A stretch of 64,000 nt of DNA from Planctomycetota bacterium (lineage in GTDB: Bacteria; Planctomycetota; Planctomycetia; Gemmatales; Gemmataceae): NCBI GenBank assembly GCA_021413735.1, contig JAIOPV010000158.1, positions 1-64,000 of the forward strand. The letters are read 5' to 3'. Below the pieces are notes generated by a model. That model saw only the letters and a program-made list of their open reading frames with translations, was not told where the DNA came from and did no database searches. Shown one piece after another: positions 17,042 through 25,706 of this stretch. The translations under genes were made by a program, and so were the position numbers. The stretch's first letter is position 1. Every line of letters begins with the position of its first letter.

Positions 17042-18949
17042 TCATCCCAGATAAAACAACAGCACTGCTAAATCAGCCGGGGTGATGCCACTGATGCGAC
17101 TCGCCTGCCCTACGCTCGCAGGCCGAACCCTCGTGAACTTCTCCCGTGCCTCGGTGCGAAGCTGCGTGACCACGGAATAGTCGAATTGTGCGGGAATGCG
17201 TCGGTCTTCCATGCGGCGGAAGCGTTCGACCTCGACCGCCTGCCGATCCACATACCCGCTATACTTCGCCGCCACCACGACCTGCTCAACCACATCCGGA
17301 CGTGCATTCCACGCATTCAATGCAGGGTGCCGTTCGCACAAATCCGCCCATTCGACACTGGTTCGCTTGAGCCACGTTTCGAGGCTGTCGCCATCGCTGC
17401 GGTTCTGCTTCAGATAAAGTTGCAGGTCCGCGATCCCCTGCTCTTTCATCTGGAACCGTTCCCATTCCGCATCCGACACGGAACCCACTCGCCGACCGAT
17501 TGCCGTGAGCCGACGGTCGGCGTTGTCGTGCCGCAATAGCAGCCGATACTCGGCCCGCGACGTGAACATGCGGTACGGCTCGTCGACGCCCTTCGTGACG
17601 AGATCGTCGATCAGCACGCCGATGTACGCCTGGCTGCGGTCGATGACGAGCGGCGGCTCGCCCTTCAGTTTGAGGGCGGCATTCAGCCCGGCCATCAAGC
17701 CCTGGGCAGCCGCTTCTTCGTAGCCGGTCGTGCCGTTGATTTGCCCGGCGAAGTAAAGCCCGCTGACTGGCTTGGTTTCGAGCGTTGGGTGAAGCTGCGT
17801 CGGCGGGGCGTAATCGTACTCGACGGCATACCCCCAGCGCATGACCTCCGCGTTCTCCAGACCGGGGATCAGCTTCAGCATTCGGGCCTGCACGTCTTTC
17901 GGCAGGCTCGTGCTGATGCCGTTGCAGTAATACTCGTGGGTGTTCAGTCCTTCGGGTTCGAGGAAGATGAGGTGCGAGTCCTTTTCGGCGAACCGCACGA
18001 CCTTGTCCTCTATAGAGGGGCAATACCGCGGACCGCGGCCGCTGATCTGCCCTGAGTACATGGGGGCACGGTGCAGATTCTCGCGGATGACATCGTGAAC
18101 GGCCTGCGTGGTGGTCGTGGAATGGCACACCAACTGTGGCACGGTGATCTTTTCCGTTGAGAAGCTGAACGGTCGCGGCGGGTTGTCGCCGGGCTGCACT
18201 TCGCACTTGGAGAAGTCGATGGTGCGTCCGTTGAGGCGGCACGGCGTCCCGGTCTTGAAGCGAGCCAACTCGAAGCCGGCAGACGCGAGACTATCGCTCA
18301 TGTTCTCGGCGGAGTTATCGCCGGCACGACCTCCAACGGTCTTCGCTTCGCCGGTGTGCATGATCGCTTTGAGGAACGTGCCCGTCGTGAGAATGACCGC
18401 CCTCGCGCGATAGATCGTGTCGCCGCGAGTGGTGATTCCGACCGCACGCTTTCTTGAAGACCCCTCCCCAACCCCTCCCCCAAGGGGAGAGGGGCTAAAT
18501 CCGGCCCCCCCTTCCTTCCCAGGGAAGGGGGTTGGGGGGTTAGGTTCTTCACACTCCTCAAGCAGCAACCCCTCCACCAATTCCTGCCGCAGTGTCAGGT
18601 TCGCTTGCTCCTCGACCCAGCGCTTCATGGTGAACTGGTAGAGCTTCTTGTCGCACTGGGCACGTGGCGAGTGCATCGCCGGCCCCTTTGACAGATTCAG
18701 CACGCGAAACTGAATGCCGCTCGCGTCGGTGCACTTCCCCATCACACCGCCGAGAGCGTCGATTTCGCGAACGATCTGCCCCTTCGCGACGCCACCGATG
18801 GCCGGGTTGCAACTCATCTGCGCGACCGCGTCGGCGTTCATGGTGAGCAAACACGTCTTGAGGCCGAGGCGTGCGGAAGCCATCGCGGCTTCGGTGCCCG
18901 CGTGCCCTGCCCCGACCACCACCACATCGAACTGATACGTCAACTGCAC
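17042..18949 (-). CDS. mnmG: tRNA uridine-5-carboxymethylaminomethyl modification enzyme MnmG
   Basis: FAD-dependent MnmG (GidA) works with the GTPase MnmE to install the cmnm5 group on wobble uridine 34. Visible motifs: Rossmann [80 protein letters not shown], and the C-terminal [11 protein letters not shown] for MnmE binding. An extra stretch of roughly 27 residues (about 136-162, [13 protein letters not shown] and following Gly/Pro/Ser residues) interrupts the conserved segment before RAVGITT; at DNA level it is a C/G palindrome. GTG at 18949 is preferred to GTG at 18961 because GGGGG lies 5 bases upstream. mnmE is not in this window. Confidence 0.96.
   Translation of the reverse strand: MQLTYQFDVVVVGAGHAGTEAAMASARLGLKTCLLTMNADAVAQMSCNPAIGGVAKGQIVREIDALGGVMGKCTDASGIQFRVLNLSKGPAMHSPRAQCDKKLYQFTMKRWVEEQANLTLRQELVEGLLLEECEEPNPPTPFPGKEGGAGFSPSPLGGGVGEGSSRKRAVGITTRGDTIYRARAVILTTGTFLKAIMHTGEAKTVGGRAGDNSAENMSDSLASAGFELARFKTGTPCRLNGRTIDFSKCEVQPGDNPPRPFSFSTEKITVPQLVCHSTTTTQAVHDVIRENLHRAPMYSGQISGRGPRYCPSIEDKVVRFAEKDSHLIFLEPEGLNTHEYYCNGISTSLPKDVQARMLKLIPGLENAEVMRWGYAVEYDYAPPTQLHPTLETKPVSGLYFAGQINGTTGYEEAAAQGLMAGLNAALKLKGEPPLVIDRSQAYIGVLIDDLVTKGVDEPYRMFTSRAEYRLLLRHDNADRRLTAIGRRVGSVSDAEWERFQMKEQGIADLQLYLKQNRSDGDSLETWLKRTSVEWADLCERHPALNAWNARPDVVEQVVVAAKYSGYVDRQAVEVERFRRMEDRRIPAQFDYSVVTQLRTEAREKFTRVRPASVGQASRISGITPADLAVLLFYLG
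18461..18545. repeat. C/G-rich palindromic element inserted in frame in mnmG
   Basis: About 85 bases of alternating CCCCTCCCC, AAGGGGAGAGGGG, CCCCCCTTCC and GGGAAGGGGG blocks make two nested palindromes. They translate without a stop into a Pro/Gly-rich segment that MnmG proteins normally lack. The blocks resemble the CCCTCTCCCC element at 31366-31505. This looks like a dispersed repeat that landed in a surface loop without breaking the frame. Confidence 0.8.
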
Positions 18950-19025
18950 AGCAACCCCCACGAAATAATCGTTTTCCCTTCATCATACCAGCAGCAAACC
19001 CTCGCGGTGAAGCGAGCCGTCGGAT

Positions 19026-21038
19026 ATGACAACTCCAGATGCTCCTTGGTTCTCGGAGTCCGTCATGGAATTGCTCTCCGCAGCGAATTCTGGGTTCGCC
19101 ACAATCGACGCTGACGCTGCCCTCAAGGAAAAGGCGCTCGCGAACCTCAACGCCTGGCTCACGCAGCCCGACTTCGCCGCGTATCGACCGCAACTCGAAT
19201 GGCTCATCAAAACCGCGAAGTGGTCCGTGCTGCTCGATTCCTTCTATCAGATCATGCCGTTCGGCACCGGCGGGCGCCGCGGAGCGGTCGGCATCGGTCC
19301 GAACCGCATGAACCTCTGGACGCTCGGCGCCAGCGTCCAAGGGAACTCGGAATATCTCAAGCAGCGATTCCCGGGCATCAACCCGCTTCATGTCGTGCTG
19401 GCGTTCGACGTGCGACAGTTCGAGGATCGGCGAAAGGTCTACAACCCCGACTTGCCGAACCCGGTGCTGCACCTTTCGAGTCGCGAGTTCTGCCAGTACG
19501 CGGCAGGTGTCTACGCTGCGAATGGCATTCACGCCCACATTCTGCCGCAGGACAGCAAGCGGTACGTGCCGACGCCGGAATTGTCGTTCACGATCCGCCA
19601 CTTGCACGCGCACGGCGGCCTGAACATGACCGCGAGCCACAATCCACCCGACGACAACGGCAGCAAGTTTTACAACGAACTCGGCGCACAGCCGGTGCCG
19701 CCCGAAGACCAACTCATGAGCGAGTTCGTCGATCAGGTGACACACATCAAGCACATCCCCTTCAACGACGCCGTTCGCAGCGGGAAGGTGCACCTGCTCG
19801 ATGACGGCCCGCACCGTGCGTACATCGAACTGTGCCGAAAAGAGAGTCTTATTCCCGCGCCAAAGCTGGACGAAATCCGTGTTGTGTTCACGCCGTTGCA
19901 CGGTTGTGGTGGCTTCTGTGCCGGCGAACTCCTCGAAGTGCAAGGCTTCCGACCGATCCCCGTTCCCGAGCAAACCAACCCGGATGGCCAGTTCCCGAAC
20001 GTAACCGGCTCGCCGAACCCAGAACTGCCGCCGTGCATGGATCGCGCCGAGAAAGTGGCTCGCGAACACTCCGCCGATCTCGTCATCTCGACCGACCCGG
20101 ACGCCGACCGCGTCGGCGTGCTGACGAACACTCGCCACGACGGAAAAGGCGACTTCCGTTTCATCACGGGCAACGAAATCGCGGCACTCGTGACGCACTT
20201 CAAGGTGTCGCAACTGGCACGTTCGGGGTCGCTACCCGCGTCGCCGTTGGTCGTCACGACGGAAGTGACCACAGGACAAATCACTCGAATCGGGCGGTCA
20301 TTTGGGGTACAAGTTATCGCCGATCTTCTCGTCGGTTTCAAGTACCACGCGGATGTCGTGGCCCAACTCGAAGCGACGGGACAATACGGCGACATCCGGG
20401 CTACGGTGGCCGATTTTGTGATCGCCACGGAGGAAAGTCACGGCGTTATGGCGACGGCTGGCCTTCGCGACAAAGATTCGGCGTGTGCGGCGTTGCTGCT
20501 TGCAGAAGCGGCGCTCTTCGAGAAGCGGCAGGGTCGCACGCTGGTCGAGTATCTCGACGACCTGAACCGTCAGTTCGGCTACTTCCGCAACGAGCTGCTG
20601 AACATCGTGATGACCGGCCTCGAAGGCAAGATCAACATGGCCAAGATGCTGAACACGATGCGGAACTCGCACCCGAAACAGATCGGCGGGCTGCCGGTGG
20701 CGTCGTTCGAGGATTTGCAGAACGAGGATGGTCGCATGGGGCCGTTCAAGGGCGAGACTGACAAGGCTGCGCGAAATTTCCTGATCTTCCGGTTAGGCGG
20801 AACGGGAGGAATGACCGCGAAAGTCTGCCTGCGACCGAGTGGCACGGAGCCAAAGGCAAAAGCGTACATTGAAGTCGCGTCGGAGCCATGCAAAGCTGGC
20901 ACGCCGCAAGCGTCTTGGGATGCGACGTGTGCGGCGGTTGATGTTCAGGTGCAGAAGATCGCCACGGATTTCCTGACGCTCGCGATGGCAACCGTCGGGC
21001 AAACCCCCGCACCGGGTGCCGACAAACTGAGTCGGTAA
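19026..21038 (+). CDS. Alpha-D-phosphohexomutase (phosphoglucomutase/phosphomannomutase family)
   Basis: This 670-residue protein belongs to the phosphohexomutase superfamily, which moves phosphate between C1 and C6 of hexose phosphates through a phosphoserine. Seen in sequence: active-site loop NMTASHNPPDDNGSKFY (phosphoserine in TASHNP), metal-binding DPDADRVGV, sugar-binding TEESHG and the C-terminal phosphate-binding RPSGTEPKAKAY. It is longer than typical bacterial mutases (about 450-580), with an N-terminal extension of around 60 residues, closer to PgcA/PGM2-like enzymes. Divergent from mnmG with a 76-base promoter gap. Substrate (glucose, mannose or ribose phosphate) is undecided. Confidence 0.92.
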   Translation: MTTPDAPWFSESVMELLSAANSGFATIDADAALKEKALANLNAWLTQPDFAAYRPQLEWLIKTAKWSVLLDSFYQIMPFGTGGRRGAVGIGPNRMNLWTLGASVQGNSEYLKQRFPGINPLHVVLAFDVRQFEDRRKVYNPDLPNPVLHLSSREFCQYAAGVYAANGIHAHILPQDSKRYVPTPELSFTIRHLHAHGGLNMTASHNPPDDNGSKFYNELGAQPVPPEDQLMSEFVDQVTHIKHIPFNDAVRSGKVHLLDDGPHRAYIELCRKESLIPAPKLDEIRVVFTPLHGCGGFCAGELLEVQGFRPIPVPEQTNPDGQFPNVTGSPNPELPPCMDRAEKVAREHSADLVISTDPDADRVGVLTNTRHDGKGDFRFITGNEIAALVTHFKVSQLARSGSLPASPLVVTTEVTTGQITRIGRSFGVQVIADLLVGFKYHADVVAQLEATGQYGDIRATVADFVIATEESHGVMATAGLRDKDSACAALLLAEAALFEKRQGRTLVEYLDDLNRQFGYFRNELLNIVMTGLEGKINMAKMLNTMRNSHPKQIGGLPVASFEDLQNEDGRMGPFKGETDKAARNFLIFRLGGTGGMTAKVCLRPSGTEPKAKAYIEVASEPCKAGTPQASWDATCAAVDVQVQKIATDFLTLAMATVGQTPAPGADKLSR

Positions 21039-21209
21039 CTACTGTTGTTTCCTGGGGTGGATCTGGGACCAATCCTCGATCCACAACTTCCGGTTCGGAT
21101 CAAATGGAACAGGCAAGTCCTTCACTTCATTGTTGCGCGAAACACCGGCACATCCCGCGACAGCGATGAAGGAACCGACGACGACAAACATGATCGTCAC
21201 ACGCCGCAT
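21039..21209 (-). CDS. Small lipoprotein (56 residues)
   Basis: A minus-strand frame starts with ATG at 21209, preceded by GGAGG at 8-12 bases, and ends with a stop at 21039-21041 immediately next to the stop of the convergent mutase gene. The product has a clear lipoprotein signal: MRRVTIMFVVVGSF, then lipobox VAGC (Cys20). The mature part is 37 residues, polar, with DLPVPFDPNR and KLWIEDWSQIHP. The strong ribosome site and lipobox argue for a real gene. Function is unknown. Confidence 0.7.
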   Translation of the reverse strand: MRRVTIMFVVVGSFIAVAGCAGVSRNNEVKDLPVPFDPNRKLWIEDWSQIHPRKQQ

Positions 21210-21391
21210 CACCAACCTCCGAATCTATCGCGATCTTCGGCAGTTCCAGCACCGAACCTGAGCAATTCTCTCTTGAAATTCACCTTCACGGGAGCTTCGT
21301 ATTGGGTCACTTTGGGCGCAACCGACATCGCAATCAAATAACTCACAAGTGTACACTTACTCCATCAGAACCAACCCGATGGAGATGTCCC

Positions 21392-22291
21392 ATGACCACA
21401 ACCGAACCCCTAACTCCGCGCGACCCACAACTGCAACTCATCGCAGCGGCGTTGTCCGCACCGTTCGAGCCGAAAGAAGTGAAATTCAAGCCGCAAATGG
21501 TGAAAAACAACCGTGCCCTCGCGATGGGCTACATCGACGCACGGCTGATTCAGGATCGACTCGACGAAGTTCTCGGCGTCGAAAACTGGCAGGACAAGTA
21601 CGACTTCTTGCCGGATGGTTCCGTCGTCTGTCGATTGCGGTTGAAGCTCGGCGGTCGATGGATCACGAAGACGGATGTCGGTTCGCCAAGCGAACAACCC
21701 GATTCCGGCGATCGCGTGAAAGCGGCTGTGTCGGACGCCCTGAAACGCGCTGCCGTAAAGTTCGGCATCGGGAGATATCTCTATCGGTTGCCGGCGCAGT
21801 GGGTTGACTACGATCCCGTGAAGAAGCAACTCGTTCAGTTGCCGCAGATGCCCGCGTTCGCCATCCCGAAGCCAAAACCACAGGCTCCGGTTCAGACACC
21901 CAAAGCGTCCAAACCCGCGCCTGTTCCTCCTCCGCCGGCAGAACCAAAGCCGGATATCGTTGTCGAAGCGAAGACCCAACCCGTTCCCAAGATCGAAACG
22001 CCAAAGGTCGAGGCACCAAAGCCCGAAGCCCCGAAATCGGCGGCGGGACTTCCGACGAACGGCCAGGAACTTCACCGTCGGTTGCAGGAGTACGACGCGA
22101 AACTTGCTTCGCAGAAACTCTGTGTGCGGGGTGCTTTGCTTGCCCACGTTACCCAGGCTGGCGTGAAAGCTGGATACACTGCCAACATGACCGACTGGAC
22201 TGGCCCCGCAATTCCATTCGCTGTGGACATCGTGAAGGAGTTCGAGCAGACCGTTCGCAGCAGCAAATCTGAACCGCGAACTGCGGCGTAA
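21392..22291 (+). CDS. Rad52/Rad22-like single-strand annealing protein
   Basis: The 299-residue product has a Rad52/Rad22 fold in residues about 25-150: VKFKPQMVKNNRALAMGYIDARLIQDRLDEVLGVENW at the start and SGDRVKAAVSDALKRAAVKFGIGRYLYRLP at its end, the latter being a hallmark of the family. A Pro/Lys-rich, low-complexity linker (about 165-240) and a C-terminal segment of around 60 residues follow. Family members bind ssDNA and promote strand annealing in repair. ATG at 21392 with GGAG 8 bases upstream is chosen; the frame is open upstream. No phage genes lie around it, so it is probably a housekeeping repair gene like DdrA rather than a prophage recombinase. Confidence 0.85.
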   Translation: MTTTEPLTPRDPQLQLIAAALSAPFEPKEVKFKPQMVKNNRALAMGYIDARLIQDRLDEVLGVENWQDKYDFLPDGSVVCRLRLKLGGRWITKTDVGSPSEQPDSGDRVKAAVSDALKRAAVKFGIGRYLYRLPAQWVDYDPVKKQLVQLPQMPAFAIPKPKPQAPVQTPKASKPAPVPPPPAEPKPDIVVEAKTQPVPKIETPKVEAPKPEAPKSAAGLPTNGQELHRRLQEYDAKLASQKLCVRGALLAHVTQAGVKAGYTANMTDWTGPAIPFAVDIVKEFEQTVRSSKSEPRTAA

Positions 22292-22303
22292 ATGCTGATA
22301 ATA

Positions 22304-22376
22304 TCGTCGGCACAGTCCGTATGCCGTGCTTGGCTCATGCAATCCGACAAGAACGGCACACGGACTGTGCCGACGA
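22304..22376. repeat. 17-bp perfect inverted repeat
   Basis: Arms at 22304-22320 and 22360-22376 are exact reverse complements (core GTCGGCACAGTCCGT). The 39-base loop itself has GCCGT/ACGGC pairing next to the arms, extending the stem. It lies right after the Rad52-like gene, fits a terminator or a dispersed REP-like unit, and is unrelated in sequence to the other repeats here. Confidence 0.8.
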
Positions 22377-22506
22377 CATTTTCCGAGCCGTCACATTTCT
22401 TCGCGCAAGTCTCGTCTCAAACCGCATTACAATTGCGAATCACGGAGCTTCTTGCGCGGAAAACTCCGTTCCGTTGTGCGCTCAAGCGCCAATCTGGCAT
22501 GAGTTT

Positions 22507-22890
22507 ATGATGCTGCTCGCCACTACCTCACTCCTGCGAACCGTGGTTGCGCTCACGGCTCTTTTTTGTTCCACCGGAGCCGCGTCCGCCAACTGGATCA
22601 CCATCAAAAACGACACCGGCAAGCCCATCGTGGTGCAAGAAATCGTCGTCGTGAACGGGCAGGTTCGACGCGGGAAGCCCACGACCCTTTTGTCAGGCGA
22701 AACCCTCCGCGAGTTCATTCCAGGGCCGACTGTCAAACGCGTGGAAGTTTACGATGCCGCTGCACCCAACCAAGCTGCGTGGTCCGGCAATCTCAACTGC
22801 AAAGACGACAACCAGATGTTCTCGGTCACCGTCGCGGGCGGGCGGGTCGCCGTCGGACAGGTCGCCGCGCCGGCAGTCCCGAAGAAGTGA
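22507..22890 (+). CDS. Small secreted protein of unknown function
   Basis: The 127-residue product starts with a signal peptide (MMLLATTSLLRTVVALTALF, cleavage near ASA). The mature part is beta-rich (WITIKNDTGKPIVVQEIVVVNG, VYDAAAPNQAAWSGNLNC, FSVTVAGGRVAVGQV), suggesting one Ig-like sandwich, and it has a single Cys. ATG at 22507 is chosen because the signal peptide begins there. I recognise no named family, and neighbours give no hint. Confidence 0.75.
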   Translation: MMLLATTSLLRTVVALTALFCSTGAASANWITIKNDTGKPIVVQEIVVVNGQVRRGKPTTLLSGETLREFIPGPTVKRVEVYDAAAPNQAAWSGNLNCKDDNQMFSVTVAGGRVAVGQVAAPAVPKK

Positions 22891-22986
22891 CGTTTCTCGC
22901 CGGGTCCGCGTTTTTCGTTCACGTCCGAACACATCTCGGCTACAGTAAGCACTTCCCACCCCGAACCGCTCTCCACGAAGCGTCGA

Positions 22987-24480
22987 ATGACTCCAACGCT
23001 CGATTCCACCGCCCGCGCCACACGGGTTCGCTATGTCGTTCTGTTCATGCTCTGCCTGCTGGCCATGATTACCTACATGGACAGAGCCGCCAACGGCAGC
23101 GCCAAAGAAGCGATCATGAAGGAGTTGAACGAGAAGCAACGCGCCGACATCGAAAGCGCTGGCGGAGTCGTGAAGGAAGCGGATCTCTGGAACGCCGCCG
23201 ACTTCTTCTGGGTGCTGATCGCGTTTCAACTCGCATATGCGATTTTCGAGATCCCCTCCGGCTGGCTCGGCGATACGCAAGGACCGCGTTCGACGCTGCT
23301 GCGTGTCGTCTTGTGGTGGTCGCTCTTCGTCGCCCTCACCGGTTTGGTGGGTTTGCGACTGACGCCGACGCTCTACCTTGGCTTCGTCTCGCTGCTGCTC
23401 CTGCAATTCTTCTTCGGCGTCGGCGAAGCGGGGGCATTTCCGAACATCGCCAAAGCCCTTTACAACTGGTTCCCGGCCACGGATCGCGGCTTTGCCAAGT
23501 CCATCATCTGGATGTCCGCTCGCTTCATGGGCGGGCTGACGCCTCTCATTTGGGTGCTGATGACCGATGCCCGGTTCGGTGGTCTCGACTGGCACGCTGC
23601 GATGTGGATCTTCGCGGGAATCGCTGCTCTGTGGTGTGTGATCTTCTACCTCTACTTCCGAAATAAGCCCGGCGAACACCCCGGCGTGAACGCACTGGAG
23701 CGTGCTGAAATCGACCTCGGTCGCATCGAAACCAAGGGCAAGGTTCGCGTGCCGTGGGGCAAACTGATTCGCTCGCGGAACCTGTGGGCGATCTGCTTCA
23801 TGTACGTCGTCACGAACTACTGCTGGTACTTCCTGATGTACTTCCTGCCCAGCACGATGCGGAAGAACTTTTCCAGTTGGAACGAAACGGTCAGCGGCAC
23901 CATCATGTTGAATCTGCTCGCGGGCTGTCCGCTGCTGATCGGCATGTTCGGTTGCCTTCTCGGGGGAACGCTCTCGGACCGCTACATCAAGCGAACGGGC
24001 GACAAGAAATGGGGTCGCCGCCTGTTTGGCATGATCGGCTACGGCGGGGCGGGGTTGTGCTACTTCGCGGCCGCGGGTGTGAAGGTCGCAGATCCGGATA
24101 ACCTGTTCCTGTTCGCGTTCTTCGTGATTCTGATGGGGTTCATGAACGACCTCATCATGGCTCCCGCGTGGGCTGTCTGTCAGGACATCGGGCGTGATTA
24201 CGCTGCGACGGTTTCGGGAGCGATGAATATGTTCGGCAACCTCGTGGGAGCAGTTTCAACACTGCTCATCACGGGGTTAATCATGAAGGAGTACAAGGAC
24301 AACGAATCGCGAGGCATCTTGATTTGCTTCACGATGTACGGCTTCGTGTATTTCTTCGGTGTGGGAATGTGGATGCTGATTGACCCCACGAAGCCGATCG
24401 AAGGACCGGAAGAGGTGCTTGTCGTGCCTGCTCCGACGGCAGTTGAGGAATCGCGGGAACCGGGCGTCGAAGAGCCATAA
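22987..24480 (+). CDS. MFS transporter, anion:cation symporter type
   Basis: This 497-residue membrane protein has about 12 hydrophobic segments. TM1 ends with the ACS-family hallmark MLCLLAMITYMDRAANGSAK, and EIPSGWLGDTQGPRSTLLR is the loop 2-3 MFS signature. EAGAFPNIAKALYNWFPATDRGFAKS matches the conserved TM4-TM5 region of organic-anion transporters such as those for hexuronate, glucarate or tartrate. The substrate is likely a carboxylate sugar or similar anion, but cannot be fixed. An unusual extended segment (about 45-75, SAKEAIMKELNEKQRADIES) lies between TM1 and TM2. ATG at 22987. No catabolic gene lies next to it. Confidence 0.9.
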   Translation: MTPTLDSTARATRVRYVVLFMLCLLAMITYMDRAANGSAKEAIMKELNEKQRADIESAGGVVKEADLWNAADFFWVLIAFQLAYAIFEIPSGWLGDTQGPRSTLLRVVLWWSLFVALTGLVGLRLTPTLYLGFVSLLLLQFFFGVGEAGAFPNIAKALYNWFPATDRGFAKSIIWMSARFMGGLTPLIWVLMTDARFGGLDWHAAMWIFAGIAALWCVIFYLYFRNKPGEHPGVNALERAEIDLGRIETKGKVRVPWGKLIRSRNLWAICFMYVVTNYCWYFLMYFLPSTMRKNFSSWNETVSGTIMLNLLAGCPLLIGMFGCLLGGTLSDRYIKRTGDKKWGRRLFGMIGYGGAGLCYFAAAGVKVADPDNLFLFAFFVILMGFMNDLIMAPAWAVCQDIGRDYAATVSGAMNMFGNLVGAVSTLLITGLIMKEYKDNESRGILICFTMYGFVYFFGVGMWMLIDPTKPIEGPEEVLVVPAPTAVEESREPGVEEP

Positions 24481-24481
24481 A

Positions 24482-25219
24482 TCAAACCCCGACGGGGCTT
24501 GCGATCTGCACTTCGTTCGGAGCCTCGTCCGGCATCGCCTCGGTATAACTCGCGAGTGCGATCACGCCATCCAGAACTGTCAGGTAATGGCAGGGCTTCT
24601 CAGTCCAGCAACCGCTGTTGAAGTAATGCACTGGCCCCGTCGTGTTTGCGATGGGGTGGTGCGTGTGCCCACAACACACCACCTGACAGCCGCGTTTCTC
24701 GGCATATCGCAGTGATCCGGCCTCGATCTTCTGGGTGCTTCGCAGGAAGGTCTTGCTGTTCCGCTTGGCAAACTTCGCGAACGTGTGCGACTTGTCGATC
24801 TTCTGCATCAGGTTGTACACGCGATCCGCGAACCAGGTGAAAAACGGATACCGCGAAATGAACTCGTCGAACCGATGACCGTGCAGGAACAGAATCTTCC
24901 GCCCTCCGCTCTCGACAATGATTTCGTCCGCGCACTCCACGCCCAGCAAATGCGACACAATTTCCGCCGGTCCGTCGTGATTCCCGTTGATCCAAACCAC
25001 TTCGATTTCATCCGAGAGCTTCCGGATTTCGGACAAAATGCCCCAGTGATGCTTCTTCAGGCGTCGAAAGTCGATCGAATCGAACACATCTCCATTGAGA
25101 ATCAGCCGTTTCGTCGCCATGACCCCGCGACGGATCGACGCGAGAAAGTGAACGAGATACTTCGCCTGGCAGTTATCGCTGCCAAGGTGGATGTCGGAAA
25201 TGACCAATGCGTCGAACAC
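24482..25219 (-). CDS. LpxH-like calcineurin-type phosphoesterase
   Basis: This 245-residue metallophosphoesterase has SDIHLG (first Asp/His), NGDVFD, NGNHD and CGHTHHP, the complete dimetal-binding set, plus FLHGHRFDEF. It resembles the UDP-2,3-diacylglucosamine pyrophosphatase family (LpxH/LpxI-type step of lipid A synthesis), particularly the variants seen outside proteobacteria, some of which act on other nucleotide or lipid substrates. GTG at 25219 is preceded by GGAG at 5 bases. Convergent with the MFS gene, with only one base between stops. The exact substrate is not settled. Confidence 0.85.
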   Translation of the reverse strand: MFDALVISDIHLGSDNCQAKYLVHFLASIRRGVMATKRLILNGDVFDSIDFRRLKKHHWGILSEIRKLSDEIEVVWINGNHDGPAEIVSHLLGVECADEIIVESGGRKILFLHGHRFDEFISRYPFFTWFADRVYNLMQKIDKSHTFAKFAKRNSKTFLRSTQKIEAGSLRYAEKRGCQVVCCGHTHHPIANTTGPVHYFNSGCWTEKPCHYLTVLDGVIALASYTEAMPDEAPNEVQIASPVGV

Positions 25220-25706
25220 GGCAGCTCCTGAAAAGAGCCAGATGGCAGTTTTTCTGTCTTACCGCAAGAATTTTGAGATTTGATGTGAGGAATGTGAAGA
25301 CCCAACGTTTCTCCGATTAACCGACCCTTTCTATCCGCGTAACCGGCTATTTTAACACACTTTGCATCATTGATGATGAATTGAGAACGTGCCACTGTGT
25401 CGGATTCCCAGACACGTCAAACGCGACCCCTGGCGAAAAATCAGGCATACCCGGTTGCTCTTTCGGAACTTGTCACCTACTATCACATTGTCCCGCCGGG
25501 TGGTAGTTGTGGTGAATGGGCGACGCCGCAGCAGCCTCCGGCGGGATACTTTTTTCTCTCCCGCAAATCTGATCAATCAATTCGACTGCCTTTCTTCAAC
25601 ATGCGAATGAAAATTTGGCAGGCCACGTTCTCATTCAATTCGCACAATCTCAAGAATCAATCGCGTTCGCAACGGCTCCGCATTCGTCAGCGCACTACAG
25701 TTCGCT
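25220..25706. other. 487-bp noncoding gap with a long-range hairpin
   Basis: The gap separates two divergent genes and should hold both promoters. A weak frame from 25397 overlaps the next gene and does not look coding. CCCGCCGG (25492-25499) can pair with CCGGCGGG (25538-25545), followed by ATACTTTTTTCTC, so a short transcript ending here is possible. I see nothing else. Confidence 0.5.
25492..25556 (+). terminator. Terminator-like stem with T-run upstream of the orphan gene
   Basis: An 8-bp GC stem (25492-25499 with 25538-25545) encloses 38 bases and is followed by six T residues. It lies 150 bases before the 1144-residue orphan gene, so it could be an attenuator or the end of a small RNA. 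The large loop makes it uncertain. Confidence 0.35.

Noticed and set aside
18558-20213. Minus-strand frame of 551 codons overlapping mnmG and the phosphohexomutase
   Set aside because: Spans two real genes on different strands; no motif and atypical composition.
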